From: JBBDYG01 sp040901765 | GTDB taxonomy: Bacteria; Planctomycetota; Planctomycetia; Pirellulales; Lacipirellulaceae | NCBI GenBank assembly: GCA_040901765.1 | Contig: JBBDYG010000063.1 | Span: 1-64,000, forward strand | DNA length: 64,000 bases | Reading direction: 5' to 3' | Shown: positions 42,279 through 50,698 of the stretch, piece after piece | Layout of the letters: each line of letters starts with the position of its first letter | Numbering within the stretch: the stretch's first letter is position 1 | Notes under the pieces: generated by a model | The model's input: only the letters and a program-made list of their open reading frames with translations | Told to the model about the DNA's origin: nothing | Database searches by the model: none | Made by a program: the position numbers and the translations under genes

Positions 42279-42425
42279 CTACGGAGCAACCATTTCCGCA
42301 ACACCCGTCCAGGCCCAGGCCCCGCCCCACCACAACAGCGCACCGGGATAGGCGCGAATTTCAAGCGGCTCGTAACGCAATGTGCGGCGGTGGGGTGGCA
42401 GATTGGGCGACGGGCGCGAATGCAT
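42279..42425 (-). CDS. small membrane protein, 48 aa
   Basis: A short frame with a strong ribosome-binding site: GGGGAGATAAC directly precedes the ATG (42423-42425). It encodes a polar N-terminus, then LEIRAYPGALLWWGGAWAWT with VAEMVAP at the end, giving one Trp-rich hydrophobic helix. The stop is 6 nt before the start of the thioredoxin-like gene, so the two probably share an operon. Not recognised; support comes from the ribosome-binding site and spacing. Confidence 0.5.
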   Translation of the reverse strand: MHSRPSPNLPPHRRTLRYEPLEIRAYPGALLWWGGAWAWTGVAEMVAP

Positions 42426-43009
42426 GTTATCTCCCCGGAGGACTTCCTGGCCGACGACGAACGTACATCATACAGCGTGGTGGGCTGGTTATTTGTGCCG
42501 GAGCCTCATTGTCAACGGAGGGGCGGTTGAACGCAATCGAATTCAGAGCGGCGGGGGACCGAATAACGCATGTTTTTAGGTCGGGGCAGGGAGTGTGTCG
42601 CCGCTTCCGCGGCTGAGCGGACGCGCGGCTATTGGAGCATTCCCCGGCTGTGGCGCCGTAGGCTATGCCGAACACCAGCTCTGCTTTGTTCGCGGACCGG
42701 GGAACGGGAGTTTTGCGCACATCTTCATCGCTCATCGGAATTTCTTTCCTCGCAAGCGGTGCAAGCGGCGCAGCCACGGGCGTAGGTGCGTCAGGCACAG
42801 CCTGACCTACGTGGCTACGTGGCTACGTCGCGTCAAGCTAGGCAAGTTGTGCCGTTTGGCTGCCTGCTTTCTGGAGCGAATCTAACGCTCGCGCCGATCA
42901 ATCTGTTGCGTGCCGAGTGGTCTCAGCGACCGCGACACACGAGTGCGCCCTGCCCCGCGGGCATGTGCGGAACCTACCAATTCGACTCTCACTGCGAAGC
43001 CTCCGCACA
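42426..43009. other. 584-bp region upstream of the HtrA gene
   Basis: No gene is supported with confidence. A minus-strand frame (42427-42735, starting MSDEDVRKTPVPRSANKAEL) ends 1 nt before the small membrane protein but has unconvincing composition in its second half. A CTGACCTAC-type repeat copy is at 42782-42810. The rest presumably includes the htrA promoter. Confidence 0.5.
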
Positions 43010-44395
43010 ATGCAGTCTTCTGGCAAGATCCAGTTGCGGACGCGAACTGCACTGCTGCTGGCAATGTGGTTCGCGGCTACCCCCGTAACGTCGCGGGGCG
43101 AAGTCTCCACGGTCCGGCTGACACCGATCGTGCGAGCGGTTCGAGATGCCTCGCCCGCGGTGGTTAATATTCGCGGGCAGAAAACGGTCACCGACCCGGC
43201 CGACGCCGTCACCCACCGCGATACGTCGCGCGAAGTGAACGGCATGGGGACCGGCATCGTCATCGATCAGCGGGGCTACATTCTCACGAACTTCCACGTC
43301 GTGGACGGCGTTCGCAATATTCAGATTACGCTCGACGACCGTCAACAGCATACGGCGTTCCTGGTCGCCCACGATCGCGAGACCGACTTGGCCGTCATTA
43401 AAATCCGAGCGGGACGACAACTGCCCGTGGTCCGTATCGGTACTTCGTCGGATTTGTTAACCGGGGAAACCGTCGTCGCGATTGGCAACGCCTACGGATA
43501 CGATCACACCGTGACGCAAGGCATTATCTCTGCGTTGCACCGCGACGTGCAAGTCAGCGACACGCAGGCCTACGACGACTTAATTCAGACGGATGCGAGC
43601 ATCAACCCGGGCAATTCAGGCGGGCCGCTATTGAATCTGGATGGCGATATGATCGGCGTGAACGTGGCCGTGCGGGCCGGCGCCCAAGGAATCGGTTTTG
43701 CGATTCCCGTTGATAAGGCGATGGAAGTTGCCGCCAGTTTGCTGAACGTGGAACGCCTCGAAAGCAAGTGGCATGGCATGGTGACAAAGACATCGCGCAG
43801 CGAGAATTGCGTAATCGTTCGCGAGGTCGCCGAGGGCAGCCCGGCGGAGCAATGCGGCCTGCGCCCCGGCGACACGATTGCCCGCGTCGGTCCCCTTGCC
43901 GCTCAGCGGCCGCTCGACGTGGAACGCGCCTTGTTGGGTCAGCCCAATGGCGAAGCGGTGCCGATTGAAATTCGCCGTGGCGAAGACTTCCTGACACTCG
44001 ACCTGCGGCTTGCGTCGCGCCCGGTGCAGCAACTTGCGGCGCGAACCGTGCCTCCGAAAGCCGACGCCGCTACCTGGGCGTTGCTCGGCATGGCGCTCGA
44101 GGAAGAACCGGCCACCACCTTCAAAGGCAAGTCGCGCTATCACGGTGGAATGCGCGTGATCGACATTAAAGCCGACAGCGCCGCCGCGAATCAAGGCATT
44201 CAAGCGGGCGACATTCTCGTTGCGATTCACGGCTGGGAGACCGCCTCCGAGCAGGACATCCGCTACATCGTGAGCCGCGGAAATCTCGAAGAACTCGGTC
44301 CGGTGAAGTTCTGGGTGATCCGTGGCAACGAGACCTTCTTCGGCACGCTGAATGTAGCCGGCGGCTCGTCGCGCAGTGCCGCGGTGCGGCGGTAG
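43010..44395 (+). CDS. HtrA/DegP-type periplasmic serine protease
   Basis: A 461-residue protease with a signal peptide (TALLLAMWFAATPVTSRG) and a trypsin-like domain. The triad is H96 (LTNFHVVDG), D126 (RETDLAVI) and S203 (NPGNSGGPLL). Two PDZ domains follow, with carboxylate-binding loops around CGLRPGDTIARV and QGIQAGDILVAI. It acts in envelope protein quality control. The ATG at 43010 is chosen because it precedes the signal peptide; an earlier in-frame ATG at 42917 would add an unlikely N-terminus. Its TAG stop abuts a palindromic repeat shared with the convergent hpt gene. Confidence 0.92.
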   Translation: MQSSGKIQLRTRTALLLAMWFAATPVTSRGEVSTVRLTPIVRAVRDASPAVVNIRGQKTVTDPADAVTHRDTSREVNGMGTGIVIDQRGYILTNFHVVDGVRNIQITLDDRQQHTAFLVAHDRETDLAVIKIRAGRQLPVVRIGTSSDLLTGETVVAIGNAYGYDHTVTQGIISALHRDVQVSDTQAYDDLIQTDASINPGNSGGPLLNLDGDMIGVNVAVRAGAQGIGFAIPVDKAMEVAASLLNVERLESKWHGMVTKTSRSENCVIVREVAEGSPAEQCGLRPGDTIARVGPLAAQRPLDVERALLGQPNGEAVPIEIRRGEDFLTLDLRLASRPVQQLAARTVPPKADAATWALLGMALEEEPATTFKGKSRYHGGMRVIDIKADSAAANQGIQAGDILVAIHGWETASEQDIRYIVSRGNLEELGPVKFWVIRGNETFFGTLNVAGGSSRSAAVRR

Positions 44396-44457
44396 TAGGT
44401 CAGGCTGTGCCTGACTATTCGCCGAGAGCTTGAATTGTCAGGCACAGCCTGACCTAC
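44394..44457. repeat. palindromic repeat entering the hpt coding region
   Basis: AGTAGGTCAGGCTGTGCCTGAC on the left and its inverted copy, ending GCACAGCCTGACCTACT, on the right. The htrA stop lies at the left edge. On the minus strand the right arm is translated as the last residues of Hpt (SRSGCA) and provides its TGA stop. Confidence 0.8.
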
Positions 44458-44992
44458 TAATCTGCTTGTGGCGGGCGATATCGTCCGCCTCCATTGCTGC
44501 CAAAAACGGCAGGTTCCGGTACAAGTCTTCGTAATCGAGACCGTAGCCCACGACAAACTCATCGGGAATGTCGAACGCCACGAAATCGGGCGCGGCCGTT
44601 ACTTCTTGCCGGCCGTGCTTCCGCAGCAGGACCGCCGAACGCACGGACTGCGGCCCCAACTCGCGCAACTTGTCCATTACCTGCACAAGAGTATGGCCGG
44701 TGTCGAATATGTCGTCCACCAGCAGCACGTCGCGACCACTGATATCGAGCATCAGTTCCGAATTAATCACTAGCTCGCCGCGCGTAGTCGTCGCGCCGCG
44801 GTAACTGCTGGCCTGAATCACGCCGACCCGCATCGGCAAGTCGATCAGGCGGATCAGGTCCGCCAACAGCACGATGCTGCCAGTAAGCACGCCCACAATC
44901 GTAAGCTGCTGGTCCGCATACGTGCCCGCGATCTCGCGAGCTATCCGCGAGACGCCATCGTGCAGGTCGGCTTTGGAAAGAAGTGTCTTCAT
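44438..44992 (-). CDS. hpt: hypoxanthine phosphoribosyltransferase
   Basis: A 184-residue purine salvage enzyme converting hypoxanthine or guanine plus PRPP to IMP or GMP. The PRPP-binding motif is VLLVDDIFDTGHTL; the N-terminal GVLTGSIVLLADLIR and the C-terminal FVVGYGLDYEDLYRNLPFLA loops are conserved. Its ATG overlaps the stop of the NupC gene (ATGA at 44989-44992), so uptake and salvage are co-translated. The last six residues come from a palindromic repeat and are not part of the usual fold. Confidence 0.93.
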   Translation of the reverse strand: MKTLLSKADLHDGVSRIAREIAGTYADQQLTIVGVLTGSIVLLADLIRLIDLPMRVGVIQASSYRGATTTRGELVINSELMLDISGRDVLLVDDIFDTGHTLVQVMDKLRELGPQSVRSAVLLRKHGRQEVTAAPDFVAFDIPDEFVVGYGLDYEDLYRNLPFLAAMEADDIARHKQISRSGCA

Positions 44993-46278
44993 GAAGGAGT
45001 ATCGATTCCCGGGAGTAGAAGACTCGCCACGCAGGCGTTCATAAAAGCGGCCAACGTGCCACCGAGCATCGCTCGCAATCCTAACCGCGCCAAATCGCCG
45101 CGTCGGTTGGGCGCAATACCGCCGATACCGCCAAGCTGAATGCCGATCGAACTGAAATTCGCGAAGCCACACAGGGCGTAGGTCATGATTCGTTGCGACC
45201 GCTCGCTAAGTTGTACTGCGCTGTCGGGTTCGGCCCATTCGATCATGCGACCATAAGCGACGAATTCGTTCGTCGCCATTTTGAGGCCCATCAATTCGCC
45301 CGCCGGCATACAATCCTTCCACTCGATGCCGATGAGCCATGCAATCGGCGCGAACAACCGCCCCAGCCCGGCGCCAAGCGACCACACGTACGCGCCCGTT
45401 TCCGTCACATATCCAAACTGGGCACCGGTCCATCCGAGCAGGAGGTCGAGAACGGCAATTAGCGCCAGGAACACGATCAACATGGCCCCCACGTTTAGCG
45501 CCAGTTGCAGGCCGCCGATGGTGCCATTGGCGATTGCTTCCAATACGTTCGTGCTGGGGTCTTCGACTTCGATCTTCACATTGCCGAGCGTCTTCGGGGT
45601 ATCCACCTCCGGTACGATGATCTTAGAAATTAAAAGCGCCGCGGGAGCGGCCATCACCGACGCGGACAGTAAGTCTTGCGGCGTGATGATGTAGGTCACG
45701 GTGTCGCCGACCGTCCGTTTTCCCATTTCGACCAAGCCGCCCAGCACGCCGCCCGCCATCGTCGCGAAGCCGCCGATCATCACGGCGTTAAGCTCCGAGA
45801 TCGTCATGCTGCTGATGTAGGGCCGAATCACCAGTGGCGCTTCGGTCTGACCCACAAACACATTCGCCGCTGCTGAAAGTGTCTCCGCGCCACTAGTGCC
45901 GAGCGTCTTCTGCATGAGCTTGGCGAAGATGCCGACAATGATCTGCATCACGCCGTAGTAATAAAAGATCGACATGAACGCCGAGAAAAAGATGATCGTC
46001 GGCAGCACCTTAAAGGCGAAGAAATGCTCTGCGAAGTCCGGCCCGAAGACGAACACCGACCCTGCATCGACGCATTGCAACAAAGCAAGAAACACATCTC
46101 CAATCGCGTCGAACACCGCAGCGCCAAACGATGTCCGCAGCACAAAGAGGCCCAACCCAAATTGCAGAAGCAACCCGCCGATGACGATCCGCCAATTGAA
46201 CCGTCGCTTGTGCGAGCTCATCAGCCACGCCAGGCCGATCATCACCACCAGGCCCAGCGCGCTGACAAGTCGTTCCAT
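44989..46278 (-). CDS. concentrative nucleoside transporter (NupC/CNT family)
   Basis: A 429-residue inner-membrane protein with about ten transmembrane helices and two re-entrant hairpins. CNT signatures are GQTEAPLVIRPY and EFVAYGRMIEW. It imports nucleosides with Na+ or H+. The ATG at 46278 is preferred because the earlier in-frame start at 46335 adds a Cys-rich, non-conserved leader overlapping the repeat at 46304. It overlaps hpt by 4 nt; upp lies upstream on the same strand, so the three likely form a salvage unit. Confidence 0.92.
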   Translation of the reverse strand: MERLVSALGLVVMIGLAWLMSSHKRRFNWRIVIGGLLLQFGLGLFVLRTSFGAAVFDAIGDVFLALLQCVDAGSVFVFGPDFAEHFFAFKVLPTIIFFSAFMSIFYYYGVMQIIVGIFAKLMQKTLGTSGAETLSAAANVFVGQTEAPLVIRPYISSMTISELNAVMIGGFATMAGGVLGGLVEMGKRTVGDTVTYIITPQDLLSASVMAAPAALLISKIIVPEVDTPKTLGNVKIEVEDPSTNVLEAIANGTIGGLQLALNVGAMLIVFLALIAVLDLLLGWTGAQFGYVTETGAYVWSLGAGLGRLFAPIAWLIGIEWKDCMPAGELMGLKMATNEFVAYGRMIEWAEPDSAVQLSERSQRIMTYALCGFANFSSIGIQLGGIGGIAPNRRGDLARLGLRAMLGGTLAAFMNACVASLLLPGIDTPS

Positions 46279-46303
46279 AACAGCAAGCTCGCGAGAACAG
46301 ATT

Positions 46304-46433
46304 AACAGAAGGTCGCAAAGAGCGCAACGAAGCAACAGCAGAAAAACCAGCTAAAAGTCCGAGCTATTGAATCAATTCTTGGTTCCACAATCTTTTCGTT
46401 GCCTTCCTTTGCGTTCTCTGCGATCTTCTGTTC
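46304..46433. repeat. imperfect inverted repeat, AGGTCGCAAAG family
   Basis: The left arm (46304-46332, core AACAGAAGGTCGCAAAGAGC) and right arm (about 46403-46433, core TGCGATCTTCTGTT) form an imperfect palindrome around an AT-rich middle. It is a degenerate relative of the perfect repeat at 5007-5080. It separates upp from the NupC gene. Confidence 0.75.
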
Positions 46434-46460
46434 CAAGAGTTCCTTACTCAGCAGTAATCG

Positions 46461-47096
46461 TTATTGCGTTTCAAGTGTATTGAAAATTCTGTCGCCCGCA
46501 TCGCCGAGTCCTGGCACGATAAACTTGCGGTCGTTAAGGTCGGGGTCAATTTGGCAGACGTAGATTTGCGAATCGGGATATTCCACCTCGACCGCCTTAA
46601 TTCCCTCCTCGGCCGCGATGAGCGACAACAGTTTCACCTGGGGGACGCCCCACTCGCGGAGCGTTGCCAGGGCCGCCATCACCGAGCCGCCCGTCGCAAG
46701 CATCGGGTCGAGAATCAGGGCTACATCCACCGGCCGCCGCGGGGGGAGCTTGCTGTAATACTTCACCGGCTGGGCCGTCTCTTCGTCGCGGTACAATCCC
46801 AGGTGCCAAACTTCCGCCGTCGGAATCAGATCGAGTACTGGCTCGACCATTCCCAATCCGGCCCGCAAGATCGGCACCAAGCCGATCCGCTGTGACAATC
46901 GCCGGCCCGTGGTCGTCGTCAGCGGCGTCTCCACGCGAATTTCGTCGGAGCGTAGGTCTTTCGTGGCCTCGTACGCCAGCAGCGTCGCCATCCGCCGGAC
47001 AAGGCAGCGGAACTCCTCGGGCGGAGTCGCCTTGTCGCGCAGCCGCGACAAGTGACACTGAATCAGCGGATGGGCGACCTCGAACACGCCGCTCAT
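46461..47096 (-). CDS. upp: uracil phosphoribosyltransferase
   Basis: A 211-residue pyrimidine salvage enzyme making UMP from uracil and PRPP. The PRPP motif is ALILDPMLATGGSV, and the C-terminal FIVPGLGDAGDRIFNT uracil-binding signature is intact, as is VPILRAGLGMVEPVL. The ATG at 47096 matches the usual start of the family (MSGVFEVAHPLIQ). It is upstream of NupC and hpt on the same strand with a palindromic repeat between. Confidence 0.95.
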   Translation of the reverse strand: MSGVFEVAHPLIQCHLSRLRDKATPPEEFRCLVRRMATLLAYEATKDLRSDEIRVETPLTTTTGRRLSQRIGLVPILRAGLGMVEPVLDLIPTAEVWHLGLYRDEETAQPVKYYSKLPPRRPVDVALILDPMLATGGSVMAALATLREWGVPQVKLLSLIAAEEGIKAVEVEYPDSQIYVCQIDPDLNDRKFIVPGLGDAGDRIFNTLETQ

Positions 47097-47504
47097 AATG
47101 TGGTCCTCGATCGCCGGTAAAGTTCGCCGCGGGGGAGTGGCAACGGCTGGCATAGGGCACCTACGTGAGGCAGGTTTTCTTGCCTGCCAAGTGTACGGTC
47201 ACGGCAGGCGGGAAAGCCTGCCCCACGGCTGCGCATTCTAACCGCGCCCCCCGCGAATGAGAAGAATCCACTTTCCACAGCGCGACCCGATTACAATAAC
47301 TCCAAACCGGCCCGCCATGTCATTCTCAACTGCAATTCCGATGAAACACCGTCGTTTCAGACTTTGGTGATGTCAAACTTCAAATGCGACAACTTTGAGG
47401 CTGAGTCGCGGGCTGATTTTCGAAGCTGCTAGCAGTTCGGCTCTAGAATTTTCGGGGAATCGTGAACAAACGTCGAAAACCCCTTCAAATCCAGGGCGTT
47501 TGGC
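47097..47504. other. 408-bp intergenic region
   Basis: No gene. A palindrome with GAGGCAGGTTTTCTTGCCTG and GGCAGGCGGGAAAGCCTGCC arms lies at 47164-47226. A 14-bp inverted pair, CAAACTTCAAATGC (47378-47391) and GCATTTGAAGTTTG (47509-47522), brackets the last part, its second arm falling inside the start of the next gene. Confidence 0.55.
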
Positions 47505-48686
47505 TTGTTGCATTTGAAGTTTGAACTCACCCTTTGGATTGTTTTGCTGGCGATCTACTTCGCTGGCTCGGCAAACGCTCAAGTACCTCTCAGCAAGCTC
47601 CGCATCGCCACCTATAACATCTCGTTCTATCGCGACGAACCGGGCCAACTGCTGCTCGACCTGCAAACCGGCGAAGACGAATCGGCGAAGAAAACCGCCG
47701 AAGTGATCCAGCGTGTTCGGCCCGACGTGATGCTGCTCAACGAAATCGATTACGATCCTACTGGCCAAGTGCTCGCCGTATTTCAGCAAAAGTATCTGAG
47801 CGTCGGCCAAGCCGGGCAGCAACCGATCGAATTCCCGCACTCGTTCACCGCGCCGGTCAACACGGGTAAGCCATCGGGCCTGGACCTCAATCAGAACGGC
47901 AAGCTTGGCGAACCCGACGATGCGTGGGGATTCGGCCGCTACCCCGGCCAATACGGCATGGCCGTGCTGTCGCGGTTCCCTATCGACAAGGATGCCGTGC
48001 GAACGTTCAAGAACCTCCGCTGGAGTACCATGCCCGACGCGAGGCGGCCCGTCGATCCGAAAACTCGCAAGCCGTTTCATCCGGACGAGCAGTGGAACCA
48101 ATTGCGGCTGGCATCGAAAAGCTTCTGGGACGTGCCGATTCCCGTTGGCACGCGGCGGTTGCATCTGCTTTGTTCTCACCCGACGCCGCCCGTGTTCGAT
48201 GGTCCCGAAGACCGCAACGGCTGCCGCAACTTCGATGAGATTCGTCTCGTGGCCGATTACGTCTCGCCGAACCGCGCTCACTACATTGTGGACGATCGAG
48301 GAACCAGAGGCGGCCTCGCCGCTGATGAATCATTCATCATCCTTGGCGACTTGAACGCCGACCCCGTAGATGGCGACTCGATCCGCGGCGCAATCCAACA
48401 ACTGCTTAACCATTCGCGCGTTCACTCCGCACCGACTCCACAAAGCAACGGCGGCGTTGCCGCCGTGCTAAAGCCAACACAAAGCCGCCACCGCGGCAAT
48501 CCCGCCCACGACACCGGCAATTTCAGCGACGACGGAGCTACGAACTTGCGCGTGGACTATGTGCTGCCGTCACGCGACATGAACGTGCTCGATAGCGGAG
48601 TTTTCTGGCCCGCTCCCGGTGAAGCAGGCGCGGAGGCGACGATGGCGACGGATCATCGCGCGGTGTGGGTGGAAATTGCACCGTAA
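47505..48686 (+). CDS. exported endonuclease/exonuclease/phosphatase-family protein
   Basis: A 393-residue exported protein of the EEP fold. A signal peptide (about LTLWIVLLAIYFAGSANA) precedes the catalytic domain: RIATYNISFY, LLNEIDYDP (metal Glu), LLCSHPTPPVF, ILGDLNADPVDG and the terminal TDHRAVWVEIAP with the catalytic His. Substrates may be phospholipids, nucleic acids or sugar phosphates outside the cytoplasm. The start is a TTG at 47505 within a 14-bp inverted-repeat arm; no ATG is available before the signal peptide, so the true start is uncertain. Confidence 0.8.
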   Translation: MLHLKFELTLWIVLLAIYFAGSANAQVPLSKLRIATYNISFYRDEPGQLLLDLQTGEDESAKKTAEVIQRVRPDVMLLNEIDYDPTGQVLAVFQQKYLSVGQAGQQPIEFPHSFTAPVNTGKPSGLDLNQNGKLGEPDDAWGFGRYPGQYGMAVLSRFPIDKDAVRTFKNLRWSTMPDARRPVDPKTRKPFHPDEQWNQLRLASKSFWDVPIPVGTRRLHLLCSHPTPPVFDGPEDRNGCRNFDEIRLVADYVSPNRAHYIVDDRGTRGGLAADESFIILGDLNADPVDGDSIRGAIQQLLNHSRVHSAPTPQSNGGVAAVLKPTQSRHRGNPAHDTGNFSDDGATNLRVDYVLPSRDMNVLDSGVFWPAPGEAGAEATMATDHRAVWVEIAP

Positions 48687-48801
48687 GCTCGACTGTTCGA
48701 CCACGAAGCCTAAATTGACGGTTCGGTAAATCAAACCGTACAATTGAAGGTGATCAAATGCCTAAATCGATGGTCCAGTCACCCATCTCGGAGATCGAAC
48801 G

Positions 48802-49737
48802 ATGCTGTTGCTTAGGCGGTTTTGTGTGCTCGTGGGCCTGCTGAACATGCTGCAAACTGCGCGCTCCGCAGAGCAAGAGGTTTCGCTCTGGCCGGAAAAC
48901 CGTTTCACGGAGGCCGATCGACAGGGAGAGAGAATCGAAGAACGCGGCAAAGATATTCCAGATCGAAGCGTCGCCAACGTTCGCGTGCCAACGCTGACGG
49001 TGTATGCGCCCGCATCGCCGACGGAGAATCGCACGGCGGTGATTATCTGTCCGGGAGGTGGATATACGATCGAGGCGATCGACAAAGAAGGCCACGAACC
49101 GGCCCGCTGGTTTCAAGAGCACGGCGTCGTCGGCATCGTACTCAAGTATCGGTTGCCGCAAGGAACTGACGGCGACGCTGCGCCTTTGGAAGACGTGTCG
49201 CGCGCGATCCGGCTGGTTCGGCAACGGGCGAGCGAGTGGAACATCGACGCCACGCGGATCGGCGTGATGGGGTTCTCTGCCGGCGGGCATTTGGCCTCTA
49301 CCGGTGCTACCCATTTCGATGATGGTGATACGGCTGCAAAAGATCCGATCGAGCGCGTAAGCTCGCGACCCGATTTCCAGATTCTCATTTATCCGGTCAT
49401 TTCGATGGACGACGCGATAGCTCACCAGGGTTCCCGCGAGCGATTGCTTGGCAAATCGCTGTCGGCGAAAGCACTGGCGGAGGCATCGAATGAGTTGCAA
49501 GTGACCGACCAAACGCCGCCGGCGTTCTTGGTCTATACGAGCGACGACCCCGTGAACTGCGAAAACGCTTTGCGATACGCTACGGCGTTGAAACAGCACG
49601 GCGTGCCGTTCGAGCTGCATTTGTATGAGCGCGGCGGCCACGGCTATGGCCTCCGCGGCAAAGGCCCGGTCGCTGGCTGGCCTGCGCGTTTGAACGACTG
49701 GCTCGTCTTGCGCGGCTTGATTGCCGGTCCAATTTAA
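48802..49737 (+). CDS. exported alpha/beta-hydrolase esterase (BD-FAE/acetylxylan-esterase-like)
   Basis: A 311-residue protein with a signal peptide (CVLVGLLNMLQTARSA) and an alpha/beta-hydrolase fold. IICPGGGYTIEA is the oxyanion-hole region, GFSAGGHLA contains the nucleophilic Ser, YTSDDPVN the Asp and GGHGYGL the His. Such planctomycete esterases remove acetyl or feruloyl groups from polysaccharides. It follows the EEP gene and precedes a beta-lactamase-like gene on the same strand, so the three may form an exported-hydrolase cluster. Confidence 0.85.
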   Translation: MLLLRRFCVLVGLLNMLQTARSAEQEVSLWPENRFTEADRQGERIEERGKDIPDRSVANVRVPTLTVYAPASPTENRTAVIICPGGGYTIEAIDKEGHEPARWFQEHGVVGIVLKYRLPQGTDGDAAPLEDVSRAIRLVRQRASEWNIDATRIGVMGFSAGGHLASTGATHFDDGDTAAKDPIERVSSRPDFQILIYPVISMDDAIAHQGSRERLLGKSLSAKALAEASNELQVTDQTPPAFLVYTSDDPVNCENALRYATALKQHGVPFELHLYERGGHGYGLRGKGPVAGWPARLNDWLVLRGLIAGPI

Positions 49738-49758
49738 ACTCCTATCGGCGAAAACGAA

Positions 49759-50631
49759 ATGCAACGCATGGTCTGGTTCGTGCTCTTCACTATCAGCTTT
49801 CTTGGAGCGATACTCGCTCGCGGTGACGAAACGCGGATGGACAAGGAATTGCAATCGCAGATTGACGAAATCGCCGACCGAGCATCGGGCGTGCTGGGCT
49901 GCGCGATCGTCGATCTTACCAGCGGTGAGCAGTGGGCCGTCGAGGGAGACACGATCTTTCCACAGGCCAGCGCCATCAAGGCGACCATCTTAATGGAAAC
50001 GATCCGACAAGCACATGCGGGCGAGTTGAATCTCGATGAGATCGTGAAGATCACCAAGCAGAATCACGTCAGCGGGTCGGGTATTTTGGTCGAGCTTGGC
50101 GACGGCACCGTGCAGATGAGCGTTCGCGATTTGTGCGTGCTGATGATCGCGCTCAGCGACAACACGGCCACCAATCTGCTCATCGACCGCATCGGCATGG
50201 ACCGCGTGAATGCCATGCTGCGCGACGCGGGAGCTACGCAGACGGCGCTTCGGCGGCGGATGATGGACCTTGCCGCTCGGAAACGTGGAATCGAAAACAT
50301 CTCGACGCCCTACGAAGCGGCGCAGTTGATGCAAAGGTTGCACGAGGGGAAGTTTGTCAGCCGCGAAGTGAGCAACGATGTGCTGTCGATTCTTCGCAAG
50401 CCCAAAGAGGGCGACATTCAGCCGGCGCTGCCGCAAGGTGTGCCGATGGCGTCGAAGACCGGGGAGCTGCCCGGCATCTTGACCGAGTGGGCAATTGTGG
50501 AGTTGCCCGGCAGGCCTTACGTGCTGGTCATCATGGGCAAAGACGGCGACTCGAAGCAGTTTTCCAAAGCCTTCCAAGATGTGTCGGCGGCGGCATATCG
50601 CCATTTCTCTCGTCTATCGATCAAAAACTAG
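49759..50631 (+). CDS. class A beta-lactamase-like serine hydrolase
   Basis: A 290-residue exported protein with the class A beta-lactamase motifs: S71-x-x-K74 (ASAIK), S133-D-N (LSDNTAT) and K233-T-G (ASKTGE). The deacylating Glu of true class A enzymes is not evident in the omega-loop region (RRRMMDLAARKRGIENIST), so beta-lactam hydrolysis is uncertain; it could be a DD-peptidase-like or orphan hydrolase. The start at 49759 follows the esterase gene by 21 nt. Signal peptide: WFVLFTISFLGAILARG. Confidence 0.85.
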   Translation: MQRMVWFVLFTISFLGAILARGDETRMDKELQSQIDEIADRASGVLGCAIVDLTSGEQWAVEGDTIFPQASAIKATILMETIRQAHAGELNLDEIVKITKQNHVSGSGILVELGDGTVQMSVRDLCVLMIALSDNTATNLLIDRIGMDRVNAMLRDAGATQTALRRRMMDLAARKRGIENISTPYEAAQLMQRLHEGKFVSREVSNDVLSILRKPKEGDIQPALPQGVPMASKTGELPGILTEWAIVELPGRPYVLVIMGKDGDSKQFSKAFQDVSAAAYRHFSRLSIKN

Positions 50632-50638
50632 CCCGATA

Positions 50639-50691
50639 GTAGTCCTCACGCTCCGCGTGTGGACCGTCATCTCGCGGAGCGAAATGACTAC
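50639..50691. repeat. imperfect palindrome between convergent genes
   Basis: GTAGTCCTCACGCTCCGCG (50639-50657) pairs imperfectly with CGCGGAGCGAAATGACTAC (50673-50691) around a 15-nt loop. It lies between the convergent beta-lactamase-like and kinase genes and may terminate transcription from both sides. Confidence 0.65.
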
Positions 50692-50698
50692 AATGGCG

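Noticed and set aside
42427..42735. Minus-strand frame starting MSDEDVRKTPVPRSANKAEL, ending 1 nt before the small membrane protein
   Set aside because: Spacing is operon-like, but the second half has random composition and no recognisable motif; not strong enough to call.
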